DNA of 46,375 nt, taken from Actinomyces culturomici (GTDB lineage Bacteria; Actinomycetota; Actinomycetes; Actinomycetales; Actinomycetaceae). Below the pieces are notes generated by a model, which was not told where the DNA came from, ran no database searches, and saw only the letters and a program-made list of their open reading frames with translations. The position numbers were made by a program, and so were the translations under genes. The stretch is from positions 315,223 through 361,597 of the forward strand of contig NZ_LS991317.1 of the NCBI RefSeq assembly GCF_900499005.1, read 5' to 3'. Shown here in pieces: positions 33,036-41,555 of this stretch (positions within the stretch are counted from its first letter, which is position 1; each line of letters opens with the position of its first letter).

Positions 33036-35519
33036 GTGGCGAATTCCGACGGGAAGAAGGACTGGAGCGAGATCATGGGATCGAGCTCTTCGACCTCACA
33101 CCTGCCCAAGCGCGCCGACGCCGCCCGCAAGCGCACCGCCGGAGCGGCCACCGCCTCCGGATCGCGGGCCTCGTCCTCGTCGATGAGAAGAGCAGCCGAC
33201 GCCTCGCGGCGCCGCGCCGACAAGAAGGGCGGACGGCGCAAGGGCGGCATCGGCCGGAGGATCGGCCTCGGCATCGTCTTCACGATCCTCGCGGTCTTCA
33301 TCGCGGGACTCGCGACCTTCCTCTTCATGTACGCGAGCCTCGCCGTCCCCAAGGCCCAGGACGTCGCGCTCGCCCAGAAGACGACCGTCTACTACGCGGA
33401 CGGGACGACGGAGATGGGGTCGCTCGGCGACGTCAACCGGACGATCATCGACCCGACGACCCTGCCCGACTACGTCGGCAAGGCCGTCGTCGCCTCCGAA
33501 GACCGGACCTTCTACACGAACTCCGGCGTCGATTTCAAAGGCATCCTCCGCGCCCTCGTCACGAACATCACGACGGGTTCGCGACAGGGCGGCTCGACCC
33601 TCACCCAGCAGTACGTCGAGCGCTACTACGTCGGCGAGACGACCTCCTACACCGGGAAGGCGAAGGAGGCGGTGCTCGCGATCAAGATCAACCGCGAGCA
33701 GTCGAAGGACGAGATCCTCGGCAACTACCTCAACACGATCTACTTCGGGCGCGGCGCCTACGGCATCGAGGCCGCCTCGCAGGCCTACTTCGGCCACGCC
33801 GCGAAGGACCTCACGCTCTCCGAGTCCGCGATGCTCGCCGGCATCATCCCCGCGCCCTCCGCGTGGGACCCGGCCGTCGACTCGGAGAAGGCGAAGCAGC
33901 GGTGGGAGCGCGTCCTCTCCCTCATGGTCGAGGACGGCTGGATCTCCCAGTCCGACGCGGACGCCGCGCAGTTCCCCGAGACGATCGACCCGTCGACGAC
34001 CCAGAACGCCTCCCTGTCCGGGCCGACCGGATACCTCATCGAGCAGGCGAAGTCCGAACTCGTCTCCACCGGCGCGGTGACCGAGGACCAGCTCGCGAAC
34101 GGCGGTCTCAAGATCGTCTCGACGATCGACAAGACGCGCCAGGACGCGGCGATCGCCGCCGCTCAGACGATGGACGCGGTCGACGGCTGGGACTCCTCGA
34201 CGATGCACGTCGCACTGTCGTCGATGGATCCGACGACCGGCGAGATCCTCGCCGAATACGCGGGCGCCGACTACCTCAAGCGGCAGCAGAACGCCGTCAC
34301 CCAGGACATCGCGATGGCCGGCTCGAGCTTCAAGCCCTTCGCGCTCCTTGCGAACGCGAAGGCGGGCGGCTCGGTCTACGACCGCTACAACGGCAACTCG
34401 CCGCAGAGCTTCGACGGCCTGACCTCCACGGTGTCGAACGACGGCGGCTACTCCTGGGGGACGATCAACCTCGTGAAGGCGACCGCCTACTCGGTCAACA
34501 CCGCGTTCGTCGCCCTCAACAAGGACATCGGCCCGGCCTCGACGATGCAGGCGGCGATCGACGCGGGAATCCCGGAGTCGACGTACGGCCTCGACTCGAC
34601 GCTCCTCAACGTCCTCGGCTTCGCCTCCCCGCACAACATCGACCTCGCGACGGCGTACTCGACAATCGCGAACGGCGGCGAGAAGGTGACGGCCCACATC
34701 GTGAAATCGGTGTCGGACTCGCACGGGAATACCGTCTACGAGGCGAAGACGACCGCCGAACGGGTCTTCGACGTCGCGGACGTCTCCTCGATCATGCCGG
34801 CGCTCGAAGCCGTCACCGCCTACGGCGGCACGGCCGAGAAGGTCGCCTCGGCCCTGCCCGACTTCACGACCGCGGGCAAGACGGGAACGTCTCAGGAGCA
34901 GCTCTCCGCGCAGTTCATCGGCTTCGTCCCGAACCTCGTCACCGCCGTGTCGATGTACCAGTCGGACGAGAACGGCAACTCAGTTCCGCTGACGAACATC
35001 GGCGGGCTCTCCGAGTTCCACGGCGGCGACTGGCCGGTCGACGTGTGGGACGCGTACATGACGACCGCCGTCCAGGGCCTCACGGAGACCGACTTCAACT
35101 GGATCGTCGAGACGAACCGGAAGTCGACGACCCAGACGCAGACGACGACTCCGCAGGAGACCGCGCAGTCCTCAGGGACGCAGACGCAGTCGCCCTCGAC
35201 GCAGACCCCGTCGACGAACGGGCAGAACGAGCAGGGCTCGACCTCGAACGGCACGACCACCGGGACGACCGGCAACGGGACGACGAACGGCAACGGCTCG
35301 ACCGGCGGAACCGACACGGGCGGGACGACCGGAGGAACCACCGGCGGAACCGACACGGGCGGGACGACCGGAGGAACCACCGGCGGAACCGACACGGGCG
35401 GGACGACCGGAGGAACCACCGGCGGAACCGACACCGGGGGAACGACGGGCGGGACCACCGGCGGAACCGGCGGAACCGGCGGGACGAACGGCAACGGGAC
35501 GACCGGCTCGGCCGGCTGA
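33036..35519 (+). CDS. Class A penicillin-binding protein (transglycosylase/transpeptidase)
   Basis: This 827-residue bifunctional peptidoglycan synthase has a basic cytoplasmic N-terminus (1-77) and one membrane helix (about 78-104). The GT51 glycosyltransferase has catalytic Glu155 in ASEDRTFY and GGSTLTQQYVERYY. The transpeptidase motifs are SSFK (nucleophile Ser430, Lys433), SVN (486-488) and KTGT (615-618). The tail from about 690 is Thr/Gln/Ser-rich, then four 13-residue repeats GGTDTGGTTGGTT. The GTG start follows GAAAGG. It lies next to the rpsF operon, as does mycobacterial ponA1, but convergent with it. Confidence 0.95.
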   Translation: MANSDGKKDWSEIMGSSSSTSHLPKRADAARKRTAGAATASGSRASSSSMRRAADASRRRADKKGGRRKGGIGRRIGLGIVFTILAVFIAGLATFLFMYASLAVPKAQDVALAQKTTVYYADGTTEMGSLGDVNRTIIDPTTLPDYVGKAVVASEDRTFYTNSGVDFKGILRALVTNITTGSRQGGSTLTQQYVERYYVGETTSYTGKAKEAVLAIKINREQSKDEILGNYLNTIYFGRGAYGIEAASQAYFGHAAKDLTLSESAMLAGIIPAPSAWDPAVDSEKAKQRWERVLSLMVEDGWISQSDADAAQFPETIDPSTTQNASLSGPTGYLIEQAKSELVSTGAVTEDQLANGGLKIVSTIDKTRQDAAIAAAQTMDAVDGWDSSTMHVALSSMDPTTGEILAEYAGADYLKRQQNAVTQDIAMAGSSFKPFALLANAKAGGSVYDRYNGNSPQSFDGLTSTVSNDGGYSWGTINLVKATAYSVNTAFVALNKDIGPASTMQAAIDAGIPESTYGLDSTLLNVLGFASPHNIDLATAYSTIANGGEKVTAHIVKSVSDSHGNTVYEAKTTAERVFDVADVSSIMPALEAVTAYGGTAEKVASALPDFTTAGKTGTSQEQLSAQFIGFVPNLVTAVSMYQSDENGNSVPLTNIGGLSEFHGGDWPVDVWDAYMTTAVQGLTETDFNWIVETNRKSTTQTQTTTPQETAQSSGTQTQSPSTQTPSTNGQNEQGSTSNGTTTGTTGNGTTNGNGSTGGTDTGGTTGGTTGGTDTGGTTGGTTGGTDTGGTTGGTTGGTDTGGTTGGTTGGTGGTGGTNGNGTTGSAG
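35304..35459 (+). repeat. Tandem 39-bp repeats in the PBP C-terminal tail
   Basis: Four in-frame 39-bp units encode GGTDTGGTTGGTT. The first three are identical in DNA; the fourth differs only by synonymous changes. The identity of copies 1-3 suggests recent expansion, and copy number may vary between strains. Confidence 0.9.
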
Positions 35520-35586
35520 GCGACCGCCGGGAGCTCCGCGGCCCGGCCGCGCGGGCGGCCCGGTCGCAGCCGACCATCGGATGGTA

Positions 35587-35621
35587 CTCGGGGGGAGGGC
35601 GCATGGCGCCCTCCCCCCGAG
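35587..35621 (+). terminator. Terminator after the class A PBP gene
   Basis: A perfect 16-bp stem, CTCGGGGGGAGGGCGC with GCGCCCTCCCCCCGAG, has a three-base loop and is followed by TCGTTCTTCTC. Confidence 0.9.
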
Positions 35622-35688
35622 TCGTTCTTCTCAGGGCTCGAGAAGCGGCTCTTCGCAGTTGGGGGTGTGGTCGGCTGCCGATGGCCCT

Positions 35689-35910
35689 CATGACTTAGAT
35701 CGCCGTCTCGGCGTGCTTCGGTGGGCGGGAGGGGCGTCGAGTGTGCGATCTGGGTGGCTCTGCGCCCGGAATCGGTGGCCCGCATGACTTGGATCGCCGT
35801 CTCGGCGTGCTTCGGTGGGCGGGAGGGGCGTCGAGTGTGCGATCCAGGTCGCCCCGCGTCCGGAATCGGCGACCCGCATGACCTGCATCGCCGTCTCGGC
35901 GTGCTTTGCG
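35689..35910. repeat. Tandem array of a 94-bp hairpin-forming repeat (two full units and a truncated third)
   Basis: Units begin with CATGAC at 35689, 35783 and 35877, exactly 94 bp apart; the last diverges after about 30 bp. Each full unit can fold with an outer stem (CTTRGATCGC with GCGATCYRGG) and an inner CTCGGCG/CGTCGAG stem. The outer stem carries a compensatory A-T to G-C change between units. The length is not a multiple of three, so it does not encode a peptide repeat. Confidence 0.75.
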
Positions 35911-36090
35911 GGCATCTATCGGCGTACTCGGTGTTTCGAGGCGTTCGTCGGCGAAATCCCGGTGCCTTCTCGCCGCCGAACATGCGGAAAGCCGCCACAA
36001 GCCTGTTGAAGGGATGCGGCACCGGGAGGCTCGAAGCCGTCAGGTCGCCCGACCACATCCCGAACTATGAAGAGCCCCACTACCTTTCCC

Positions 36091-36126
36091 GCCGAGAGCA
36101 TCACGTTCAGGCGTCGAGGGGATGCG
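36091..36126. repeat. Palindromic intergenic repeat, copy 3
   Basis: CCGAGAGCATCACGTTCAGG followed by CGTCGAGGGGATGC. GCATC and GATGC form the palindrome ends. Located beyond the rplI terminator. Confidence 0.75.
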
Positions 36127-36166
36127 CGCGCAGGAGGAGGGGGACGATGAGCCCCGCTACGAATGC

Positions 36167-36204
36167 GGGAGGGCCCCCGATCCCAGCGGATCGGGGGCCC
36201 TCCC
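36167..36204 (-). terminator. Terminator after rplI
   Basis: A perfect 17-bp stem (36167-36183 with 36188-36204; GGGAGGGCCCCCGATCC and its complement) with a four-base loop, 33 bases past the rplI stop. Confidence 0.88.
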
Positions 36205-36236
36205 GGAGAATCGGTGTCGGCGGGAGCCGACGCGAA

Positions 36237-36695
36237 TCACTCGGCGACGACGCGGACCTTGAGGTTCGCGGAGACCTCCGGGTGGAGGTTGACGGCGACG
36301 GTGTAGTCGCCGACGGCCTTGATCGGGGTCGCGATGATGACGCGACGACGATCGATCGTCTGACCGAGCTGCTCCTTGACCGCATCGGCGATCTGAGCGC
36401 CCGAGACGGCGCCGAAGAGGCGGCCGGCGGCGCCGACCTTGCCGGAGACGGTGACGGGAGCGGCGGCCTGGAGGGCGTCGCGGAGCTCGCGCGCCTCATC
36501 GACCGTGGCGATCTCGTGGCGGCGACGGGCGGCGGCGATCTGGTCGATCTGCTTCTGGGCGCCCTTGGTCCACTTGGTCGCGAAACCGCGGGGGACGAGG
36601 TAGTTGCGGGCGTAGCCCGACTTGACCTCGACGACCTCGCCGGCGTTGCCGAGGTTGGCGACGTCGTGGGTGAGGATGAGCTTGGTGGTAGCCAT
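36237..36695 (-). CDS. rplI: 50S ribosomal protein L9
   Basis: This 152-residue protein binds 23S rRNA. The N-terminal domain reads TTKLILTHDVANLGNAGEVV and continues VKSGYARNYLVPRGFA, the L9 signature. A central helix and a C-terminal domain with GRLFGAVSGAQIADAVKEQ follow. It is the last gene of the leftward rpsF-ssb-rpsR-rplI operon and is followed by a strong terminator. No anomalies. Confidence 0.98.
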   Translation of the reverse strand: MATTKLILTHDVANLGNAGEVVEVKSGYARNYLVPRGFATKWTKGAQKQIDQIAAARRRHEIATVDEARELRDALQAAAPVTVSGKVGAAGRLFGAVSGAQIADAVKEQLGQTIDRRRVIIATPIKAVGDYTVAVNLHPEVSANLKVRVVAE

Positions 36696-36713
36696 GTCTG
36701 TGTCCTTCCCCGA

Positions 36714-36956
36714 TCAGCGGCCGGTCGACGAGTAGGGCAGGAGCGCCATCTCGCGCGCGTTCTTCACGGCGCGGGCGATGCGGCGCTGCTCCTGGACGGA
36801 GACGCCGGTGACGCGACGCGCGCGGATCTTGCCGCGGTCGGAGATGAACTTGCGCAGGAGCGCGGTGTCCTTGTAGTCGATCGACTCGATCTTGGCCGAC
36901 TTCAGCGGGTTGGCCTTCTTCTTGATGGGCTTGTTGCGAAGTTGGGGCTTCGCCAT
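36714..36956 (-). CDS. rpsR: 30S ribosomal protein S18
   Basis: This 80-residue basic protein starts [20 protein letters not shown] and contains [19 protein letters not shown] and [20 protein letters not shown], typical of S18. S18 pairs with S6, encoded two genes upstream, on the 30S platform. There is no CxxC zinc pattern, so it is the C-minus form. GGAG precedes the ATG at 36956. Third gene of the operon. Confidence 0.98.
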   Translation of the reverse strand: MAKPQLRNKPIKKKANPLKSAKIESIDYKDTALLRKFISDRGKIRARRVTGVSVQEQRRIARAVKNAREMALLPYSSTGR

Positions 36957-37040
36957 GGTGGTCTCCTTGGATCCGGGCGGGTTCCCCGCCCCATTCAGAT
37001 GATGTCTTCGCGTTCCGATGGCCGGCTGTGCCGGCGCCGA

Positions 37041-37613
37041 TCAGAACGGCGGTTCGCCGAAGGCGGCGTCGGACTGCGACGCGGTGCGCCACGGGTCGTC
37101 GACGGTGCCGCCGGCGGGAGCGCCGTAACCGGCCTGCTGAGAACCGCCCTGGTAGCCGCTCTGGCCGCCGCGGGACTGGCCCTGGAAGCCGTCCTGCGAG
37201 GAGCCGCGGTTCGAACCCTGGTACCCGCCCTGGGAGTAGCCGCCCTGGGACTGGACGCGCTCGACCCGGGCCTTCGCACGGCGGAGGCTGGGGCCGACCT
37301 CGTCGACCTGCATCTCGACCACGGTGCGGTTCTGCCCGTTGCGGTCCTCGTAGGACCGCTGGGTGAGCCGACCTTGGACGATCACGCGCATGCCCTTGCG
37401 GAGGGACTCGGCGACGTTGTCGGCGAGCTCCCGCCACGCGGAGCAGCGCATGAACAGGGTGTCCCCGTCGCGCCATTCGCCGGAGTTCCGGTCGTAGGTG
37501 CGAGGGGTCGAGGCGACCGTGAAGTCGACGACCGACGCGCCGGACGGCGTGAAGCGCAGTTCCGGATCCGCGGTGAGGTTGCCGATGATCGTGATGACGG
37601 TTTCTCCGGCCAT
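37041..37613 (-). CDS. ssb: Single-stranded DNA-binding protein
   Basis: This 190-residue protein has an N-terminal OB fold (about 1-112, with [15 protein letters not shown] and [15 protein letters not shown]) and a Gly/Gln/Ser-rich linker of GGYQG-like repeats. The C-terminal tip is DAAFGEPPF. It protects single-stranded DNA and recruits repair and replication partners through the tip. The tip is less acidic than the E. coli DDDIPF form. The ATG at 37613 follows GAAGGAG. It lies between rpsF and rpsR, as in most bacteria. Confidence 0.97.
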   Translation of the reverse strand: MAGETVITIIGNLTADPELRFTPSGASVVDFTVASTPRTYDRNSGEWRDGDTLFMRCSAWRELADNVAESLRKGMRVIVQGRLTQRSYEDRNGQNRTVVEMQVDEVGPSLRRAKARVERVQSQGGYSQGGYQGSNRGSSQDGFQGQSRGGQSGYQGGSQQAGYGAPAGGTVDDPWRTASQSDAAFGEPPF

Positions 37614-37659
37614 GTCGACTCCTTCGGTCGGGTGGGGGTCTGGGTGGTTCTCGGCCCGG

Positions 37660-37950
37660 TCAGTGGGCGTCGGGGCGCTGGAGCTTGGTGCGCAGGATGG
37701 TCTCGTCGAGACCCATGCGGCGGTTGAGCTCGAGCGCGACATCGGGAGTCGTCGTCATGTCGATGACGACGTAGATCCCCTCGGAGCGCTTGAGGATGTC
37801 GTAGGCGAGGCGACGCTTGCCCCAGATGTCGATCTTCTCGACCGAGCCGCCGTTGGCGGCGACCGGCGCGAGGTACTTCTCCATCGTGGGGGCGACGGTG
37901 CGCTCGTCGATCGAAGGATCGAGGATCACCATCAGTTCGTAATTACGCAC
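37660..37950 (-). CDS. rpsF: 30S ribosomal protein S6
   Basis: This 96-residue protein starts [20 protein letters not shown] and has [20 protein letters not shown], the S6 fold that pairs with S18. The GTG at 37950 follows AGGAGGTG on the minus strand with a rather long 12-base gap; no other in-frame start is close. It is the first gene of the rpsF-ssb-rpsR-rplI operon. The 271 bp upstream to the MATE gene holds no other gene and no promoter I can name firmly. Confidence 0.97.
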   Translation of the reverse strand: MRNYELMVILDPSIDERTVAPTMEKYLAPVAANGGSVEKIDIWGKRRLAYDILKRSEGIYVVIDMTTTPDVALELNRRMGLDETILRTKLQRPDAH

Positions 37951-38221
37951 GTTGAGTACCCACCTCCTATGGTCTTCGCGGTCACGGACGGTCCGTGACA
38001 GGAGGGTCATGCGCGCGCGGACGCCGTGGGGCGCTCGCGCAGGATCGCCCTCGCCCGGAGGCGACGGCAGTCCGAGAATCCAGCTTAGTCGGGCGCGCGT
38101 GCGATTCGCCACCCCGCCCGGGGAGTGCTCCGCCACGTCCTCGTCGATCGACGAGGACGCGACCGGGCGTCGGCGGAGGGGAGGACGGCGTCCGGGCGCC
38201 GGGAGGCGAGCGTGGGCGGAC

Positions 38222-39646
38222 TCAGCCGCGCGCCGGGATGGGCCCGGTCGCCGACCGCCAGGTCCGCCAGGCGTTCGACGCGAGGCGCGCCCCCATGTAG
38301 GCGAGGCCGTAGGCGATCCACGCCCCCGCGACGACGGCGGCCGAGGAGGCGCCCGCGCGCCGGGCCGCGTCGACGAGGACGAGGCCGGGGGCGAGGACGA
38401 GGAGCTGGAGGGGTCCCGCGATCGCGAAGAAGACGTTGTCGCCCGCGCCGAGGAGGACCCCGTCGAGCATGAAGACGATCCCCGCGATCGGCAGGCCGAG
38501 GCACGAGGCGAGCAGGCCCGCGGTCGCGATCGGGCGGATCGCGGGGTCGGAGCCGAAGAGGGCGGGGAGCCAGGGGGAGGCGGCGGCGATGGCGATGCCG
38601 AGGACGACGCCGGCGCCCGCGCCCCACACGGTGAGGACCCTCAGGAGGTCGCGCAGTTCGTCGCGCTTCCCGCGCCCGAGGGCGAGGCCGACGAGGGACT
38701 GGGCGGCGATCGCGAGGGCGTCGAGGACGAAGGCGGTGAGGGTCCAGACCGCGAGGACGACCTGGTAGGAGGCGAGGGCGGCCTCGTCGATCCGCGATAC
38801 GGGGAGGATCGTCGCGAGTCCGGCGGCGCGCAGCGCGAGTCCGCGGACGACGAGCGGGGCGCCGTCGCGGGCCGAACGGCCGATGCCCGAGGCGCTCGGA
38901 CGGAGCGGCACGCCCTCGAGGCGCGCCTGCGAGCGGAGGATCGCGAGGTAGACGCCCGCCATGAAGAGCTGCACGATCGAGGTGCCGAGTCCCGACCCTG
39001 CGACGCCCATCCTCAGGCCGTACATGAGCAGGGCGTTGAGGCCGACGTTGACGACCGCTCCGAGCGTCGTGACGACGAGGGGCGTGCGCGTGTCCTGGAG
39101 TCCGCGCAGCGTCCCGACGGTCGAGAATCCGATGAGCATGCCGATGAGGCCGGGCGCGCTCGCCCGCAGGTAGAGGACCGCCTGATGGGCGACCGCGGCG
39201 TCGGCGGTGAGCGGATCGACGAGGGCGGGGGCGGTGAGCGCGAGGAGGGAGGCGGCCGCGACGCCGAGGCCCGCCGCGAGCCACGAGGCGGAGACGCCCT
39301 CGCGGACGGCGCCGGCCCGGTCGCCGGCTCCGAGCGCCCGGGCGGTGAGCGAGGTCGTCGAGTAGGCGAGGAACACGAAGAGGACGACGGCGGTCTGGAG
39401 GATCTGGGAGGCGAGGGAGAGGCCCGCGAGCTGGGCGGTTCCGAGGTGGCCGACCATCGCGGAGTCGATGAGCGTGAAGAGTGGTTCGGCGACGAGGGCG
39501 CCGAGCGCGGGGATTGCGAGGGCGAGGATCTCGCGGGCGATCGCGGGCCTCCGGGCTGTCGGGCCGGTGCCTCTGCGCGAACCCTCGACCTCGCCTTGAA
39601 GGTTGGGGGTGGTCGAGTCGGGCGCGTCCACGGATCGGCTCTCCAT
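38222..39646 (-). CDS. MATE family efflux transporter (DinF-like)
   Basis: This 474-residue membrane protein has about twelve helices and the MATE pattern. The first repeat shows LALAIPALGALVAEPLFTLI followed by DSAMVGHLGTAQLAGLSLAS; the second repeat begins around LAIPAL-like FVLDALAIAAQSLVGLALG. The first half most resembles DinF-type MATE proteins of actinobacteria, which export drugs or organic cations by Na+ or H+ antiport; the substrate is unknown. The start ATG at 39646 lies just beside a DnaA-box-like site (39650-39658) in the region shared with dnaB. Confidence 0.92.
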   Translation of the reverse strand: MESRSVDAPDSTTPNLQGEVEGSRRGTGPTARRPAIAREILALAIPALGALVAEPLFTLIDSAMVGHLGTAQLAGLSLASQILQTAVVLFVFLAYSTTSLTARALGAGDRAGAVREGVSASWLAAGLGVAAASLLALTAPALVDPLTADAAVAHQAVLYLRASAPGLIGMLIGFSTVGTLRGLQDTRTPLVVTTLGAVVNVGLNALLMYGLRMGVAGSGLGTSIVQLFMAGVYLAILRSQARLEGVPLRPSASGIGRSARDGAPLVVRGLALRAAGLATILPVSRIDEAALASYQVVLAVWTLTAFVLDALAIAAQSLVGLALGRGKRDELRDLLRVLTVWGAGAGVVLGIAIAAASPWLPALFGSDPAIRPIATAGLLASCLGLPIAGIVFMLDGVLLGAGDNVFFAIAGPLQLLVLAPGLVLVDAARRAGASSAAVVAGAWIAYGLAYMGARLASNAWRTWRSATGPIPARG

Positions 39647-39989
39647 TTCTCATCCACATTCTGTGTACACAACTGTGGACAAGTCTGTGATCGGAAGCGC
39701 GGGGAACTCGCGGCAAATCGACCGCCGATGTTCACGGGGCGTTCACCGCCCGATCGGCGCGTCCACAGGGGGTGTGGACGACTCGCCGAGTTATCCACAC
39801 GCCGTCCCCAGGTTATCCCCATTCGAGTGCACATCGAGAGTGGGCATTCCCTCGTCCAGGCGCTACCCTCGCGTGTGCGCGACCCCCTCCCGTTCACCCC
39901 GGGGACGGCCCCGGGACGCCCTCGGAAACCCCTCCGGAGGCGCTGCCGACGAGGGCGGGGAGCGGCGCGCGAAGGAGGACGGGAGGAGC
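39647..39989. promoter_or_regulatory. MATE-dnaB intergenic region with a consensus DnaA-box cluster
   Basis: This 343-bp gene-free region contains a perfect TTATCCACA (39791-39799) and a perfect TTGTCCACA on the minus strand (39674-39682). Near-consensus sites are TCATCCACA (39650-39658), TTATCCCCA (39813-39821), GCGTCCACA (about 39761) and TCGTCCACA on the minus strand (about 39774). Here the boxes are closer to consensus than those at oriC. Possible roles are DnaA control of dnaB and MATE transcription, or a titration site (inference). Confidence 0.75.
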
Positions 39990-41333
39990 GTGGCGGAGGA
40001 CTTCGATCGCACGCCGCCGCAGGACGTCGACGCCGAAATGTCGGTCCTGGGGTCGATGATGCTGACGACCGACGCGATCGTCACCGTGACGGAGGAGATC
40101 CGCGGCGCGGACTTCTACATGCCGAACCACGAGATCATCTTCGACGCGATCGTCGACCTCTTCGGCCAGAACGAGCCCGCCGACGCGATCACGGTCGCCG
40201 GGCGCCTCCAGCGCGACGGCACCCTCCAGCGGGTCGGCGGCGCCGCCTACCTCCACACGCTCATCGCCTCGGTCCCCACGGCGGCGAACGCCGGCTACTA
40301 CGCGCGCATCGTCCGCGAGCGGGCGATCATGCGCCGACTCGTCACCGCGGGCACGCGCATCGTCCAGCTCGGCTACGCCGACGCCGGCGGCGAGGTCGAG
40401 GAGATCGTCGAGCAGGCCCAGTCCGAGATCTACGCCGTGTCCTCCGAGCGGTCGTCGAAGGACTACGTCTCGATGGAGACGATGGCCCACGACCTGCTCG
40501 AACGGCTCGAGGACATCCAGGACTCCCAGGGGAAGCTCCAGGGCGTCCCCACCGGGTTCAAGGACCTCGACGACCTCACGCAGGGCCTCCACGGCGGCCA
40601 GATGATCATCGTCGCGGCCCGCCCCGCGATGGGGAAGTCGACCCTCGCCCTCGACTTCTGCCGCTCGGCGTCGATCCGCCACGGGATCACCTCGCTGATC
40701 TTCTCCCTCGAGATGAGCCAGCAGGAGATCGCGATGCGCATGCTCTCCGCCGAGTCCGGGGTGTTCCTCTCGAAGATGCAGTCCGGGTCGATGACCGACC
40801 AGGACTGGCGGCGCGTGTCGACGACGATGGCGAAGATCGCGGACGCCCCGCTCTACGTCGACGACTCGGCGAACATGACGATCACGGAGATCCGCGCGAA
40901 GTGCCGCCAGCTCAAGCAGCAGCACAACCTCGGCCTCGTCGTCATCGACTACCTTCAGCTCATGACGAGCGGCCGCCAGGTCGAATCGCGTCAGCAGGAG
41001 GTCTCGGCGATGTCCCGAAACCTCAAGCTCCTCGCGAAGGACATCGACGTCCCTGTCGTCGCGGTCGCTCAGCTCAACCGAAACTCCGAGTCGCGCAACG
41101 ACCGCAAGCCGATGATGTCCGACCTGCGCGAATCCGGCTCGCTCGAGCAGGACGCCGACATCATCATGCTGCTCCATCGGCCCGAGTACTACGACAAGGA
41201 GGATCGTCCCGGCGAGGCGGACATCATCGTCGCCAAGCACCGCAACGGCTCGACGGACACGATCCGCGCGCTCTTCCAGGGGCACATGGCCCGCTTCGTC
41301 AACTACACCGGCCGCGAAGAGCCCCAGGACTGA
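39990..41333 (+). CDS. dnaB: Replicative DNA helicase DnaB
   Basis: This 447-residue hexameric 5'-3' helicase works at the replication fork. The N-terminal domain begins EDFDRTPPQDVDAEMSVLGS. The RecA-like C-terminal domain has Walker A ARPAMGKST (Lys216), Walker B VVIDYLQLM (Asp320), and the RESGSLEQDADIIMLLHR and HRNGSTDT segments. No intein is present. The GTG at 39990 follows GGGAGGAG; the longer upstream frame is not family-like. A DciA-type partner gene lies at 5.5 kb, and no DnaC-type loader is seen. Confidence 0.97.
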   Translation: MAEDFDRTPPQDVDAEMSVLGSMMLTTDAIVTVTEEIRGADFYMPNHEIIFDAIVDLFGQNEPADAITVAGRLQRDGTLQRVGGAAYLHTLIASVPTAANAGYYARIVRERAIMRRLVTAGTRIVQLGYADAGGEVEEIVEQAQSEIYAVSSERSSKDYVSMETMAHDLLERLEDIQDSQGKLQGVPTGFKDLDDLTQGLHGGQMIIVAARPAMGKSTLALDFCRSASIRHGITSLIFSLEMSQQEIAMRMLSAESGVFLSKMQSGSMTDQDWRRVSTTMAKIADAPLYVDDSANMTITEIRAKCRQLKQQHNLGLVVIDYLQLMTSGRQVESRQQEVSAMSRNLKLLAKDIDVPVVAVAQLNRNSESRNDRKPMMSDLRESGSLEQDADIIMLLHRPEYYDKEDRPGEADIIVAKHRNGSTDTIRALFQGHMARFVNYTGREEPQD

Positions 41334-41346
41334 CCCGCCTCCTCCG

Positions 41347-41380
41347 CCGAGAGCATCACCTTGCTCCGTCGAGGGGATGC
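41347..41380. repeat. Palindromic intergenic repeat, copy 4
   Basis: CGAGAGCATCACCTTGCTCC followed by GTCGAGGGGATGC, 15 bases after the dnaB stop. GCATCACCT and AGGGGATGC pair with one mismatch. Confidence 0.75.
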
Positions 41381-41455
41381 GGCGCATGTTTCCGCGGGAC
41401 AGTGCGACGAGGACGGGCGTCGCGGGTCGGGCGGGGTAGGCCCCGGGCGTCTGCA

Positions 41456-41508
41456 GGACCGCGGAACGCGGTCCGAAGCGGGCGGGTCCGGCCCGCGGCG
41501 GGCGGACC
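41456..41508. terminator. Hairpins between convergent dnaB and the Crp/Fnr gene
   Basis: GGACCGCG/CGCGGTCC with a GAA loop (41456-41474) is followed by a second hairpin, GGTCCGGCCCGC/GCGGGCGGACC (41485-41508, one bulge). Probable terminators; no T tract. Confidence 0.5.
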
Positions 41509-41555
41509 ACTCATCCGGTCAGCTCACAGTCGAGGGCGCATGACTTCGCGGGGGA

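Larger units (their letters stand above)
35622..36166. other. Gene-free repeat-rich stretch between the PBP and rplI
   Basis: No credible gene is seen; frames here are short or shadowed by repeats. It contains a 94-bp tandem repeat array (35689-35910) and a 10-bp inverted repeat TCCCGGTGCC/GGCACCGGGA (35957-35966, 36018-36027). Between those arms lies GCCGAACATGCGGAAAGCCG (35976-35995), related to the 19-bp repeats at 19915. One copy of the palindromic intergenic repeat lies at 36091-36126. Confidence 0.6.

Noticed and set aside
35304..35459. Regular 39-bp repeats resembling a CRISPR array
   Set aside because: Units are contiguous without spacers and encode an in-frame GGTDTGGTTGGTT peptide tail of the PBP.
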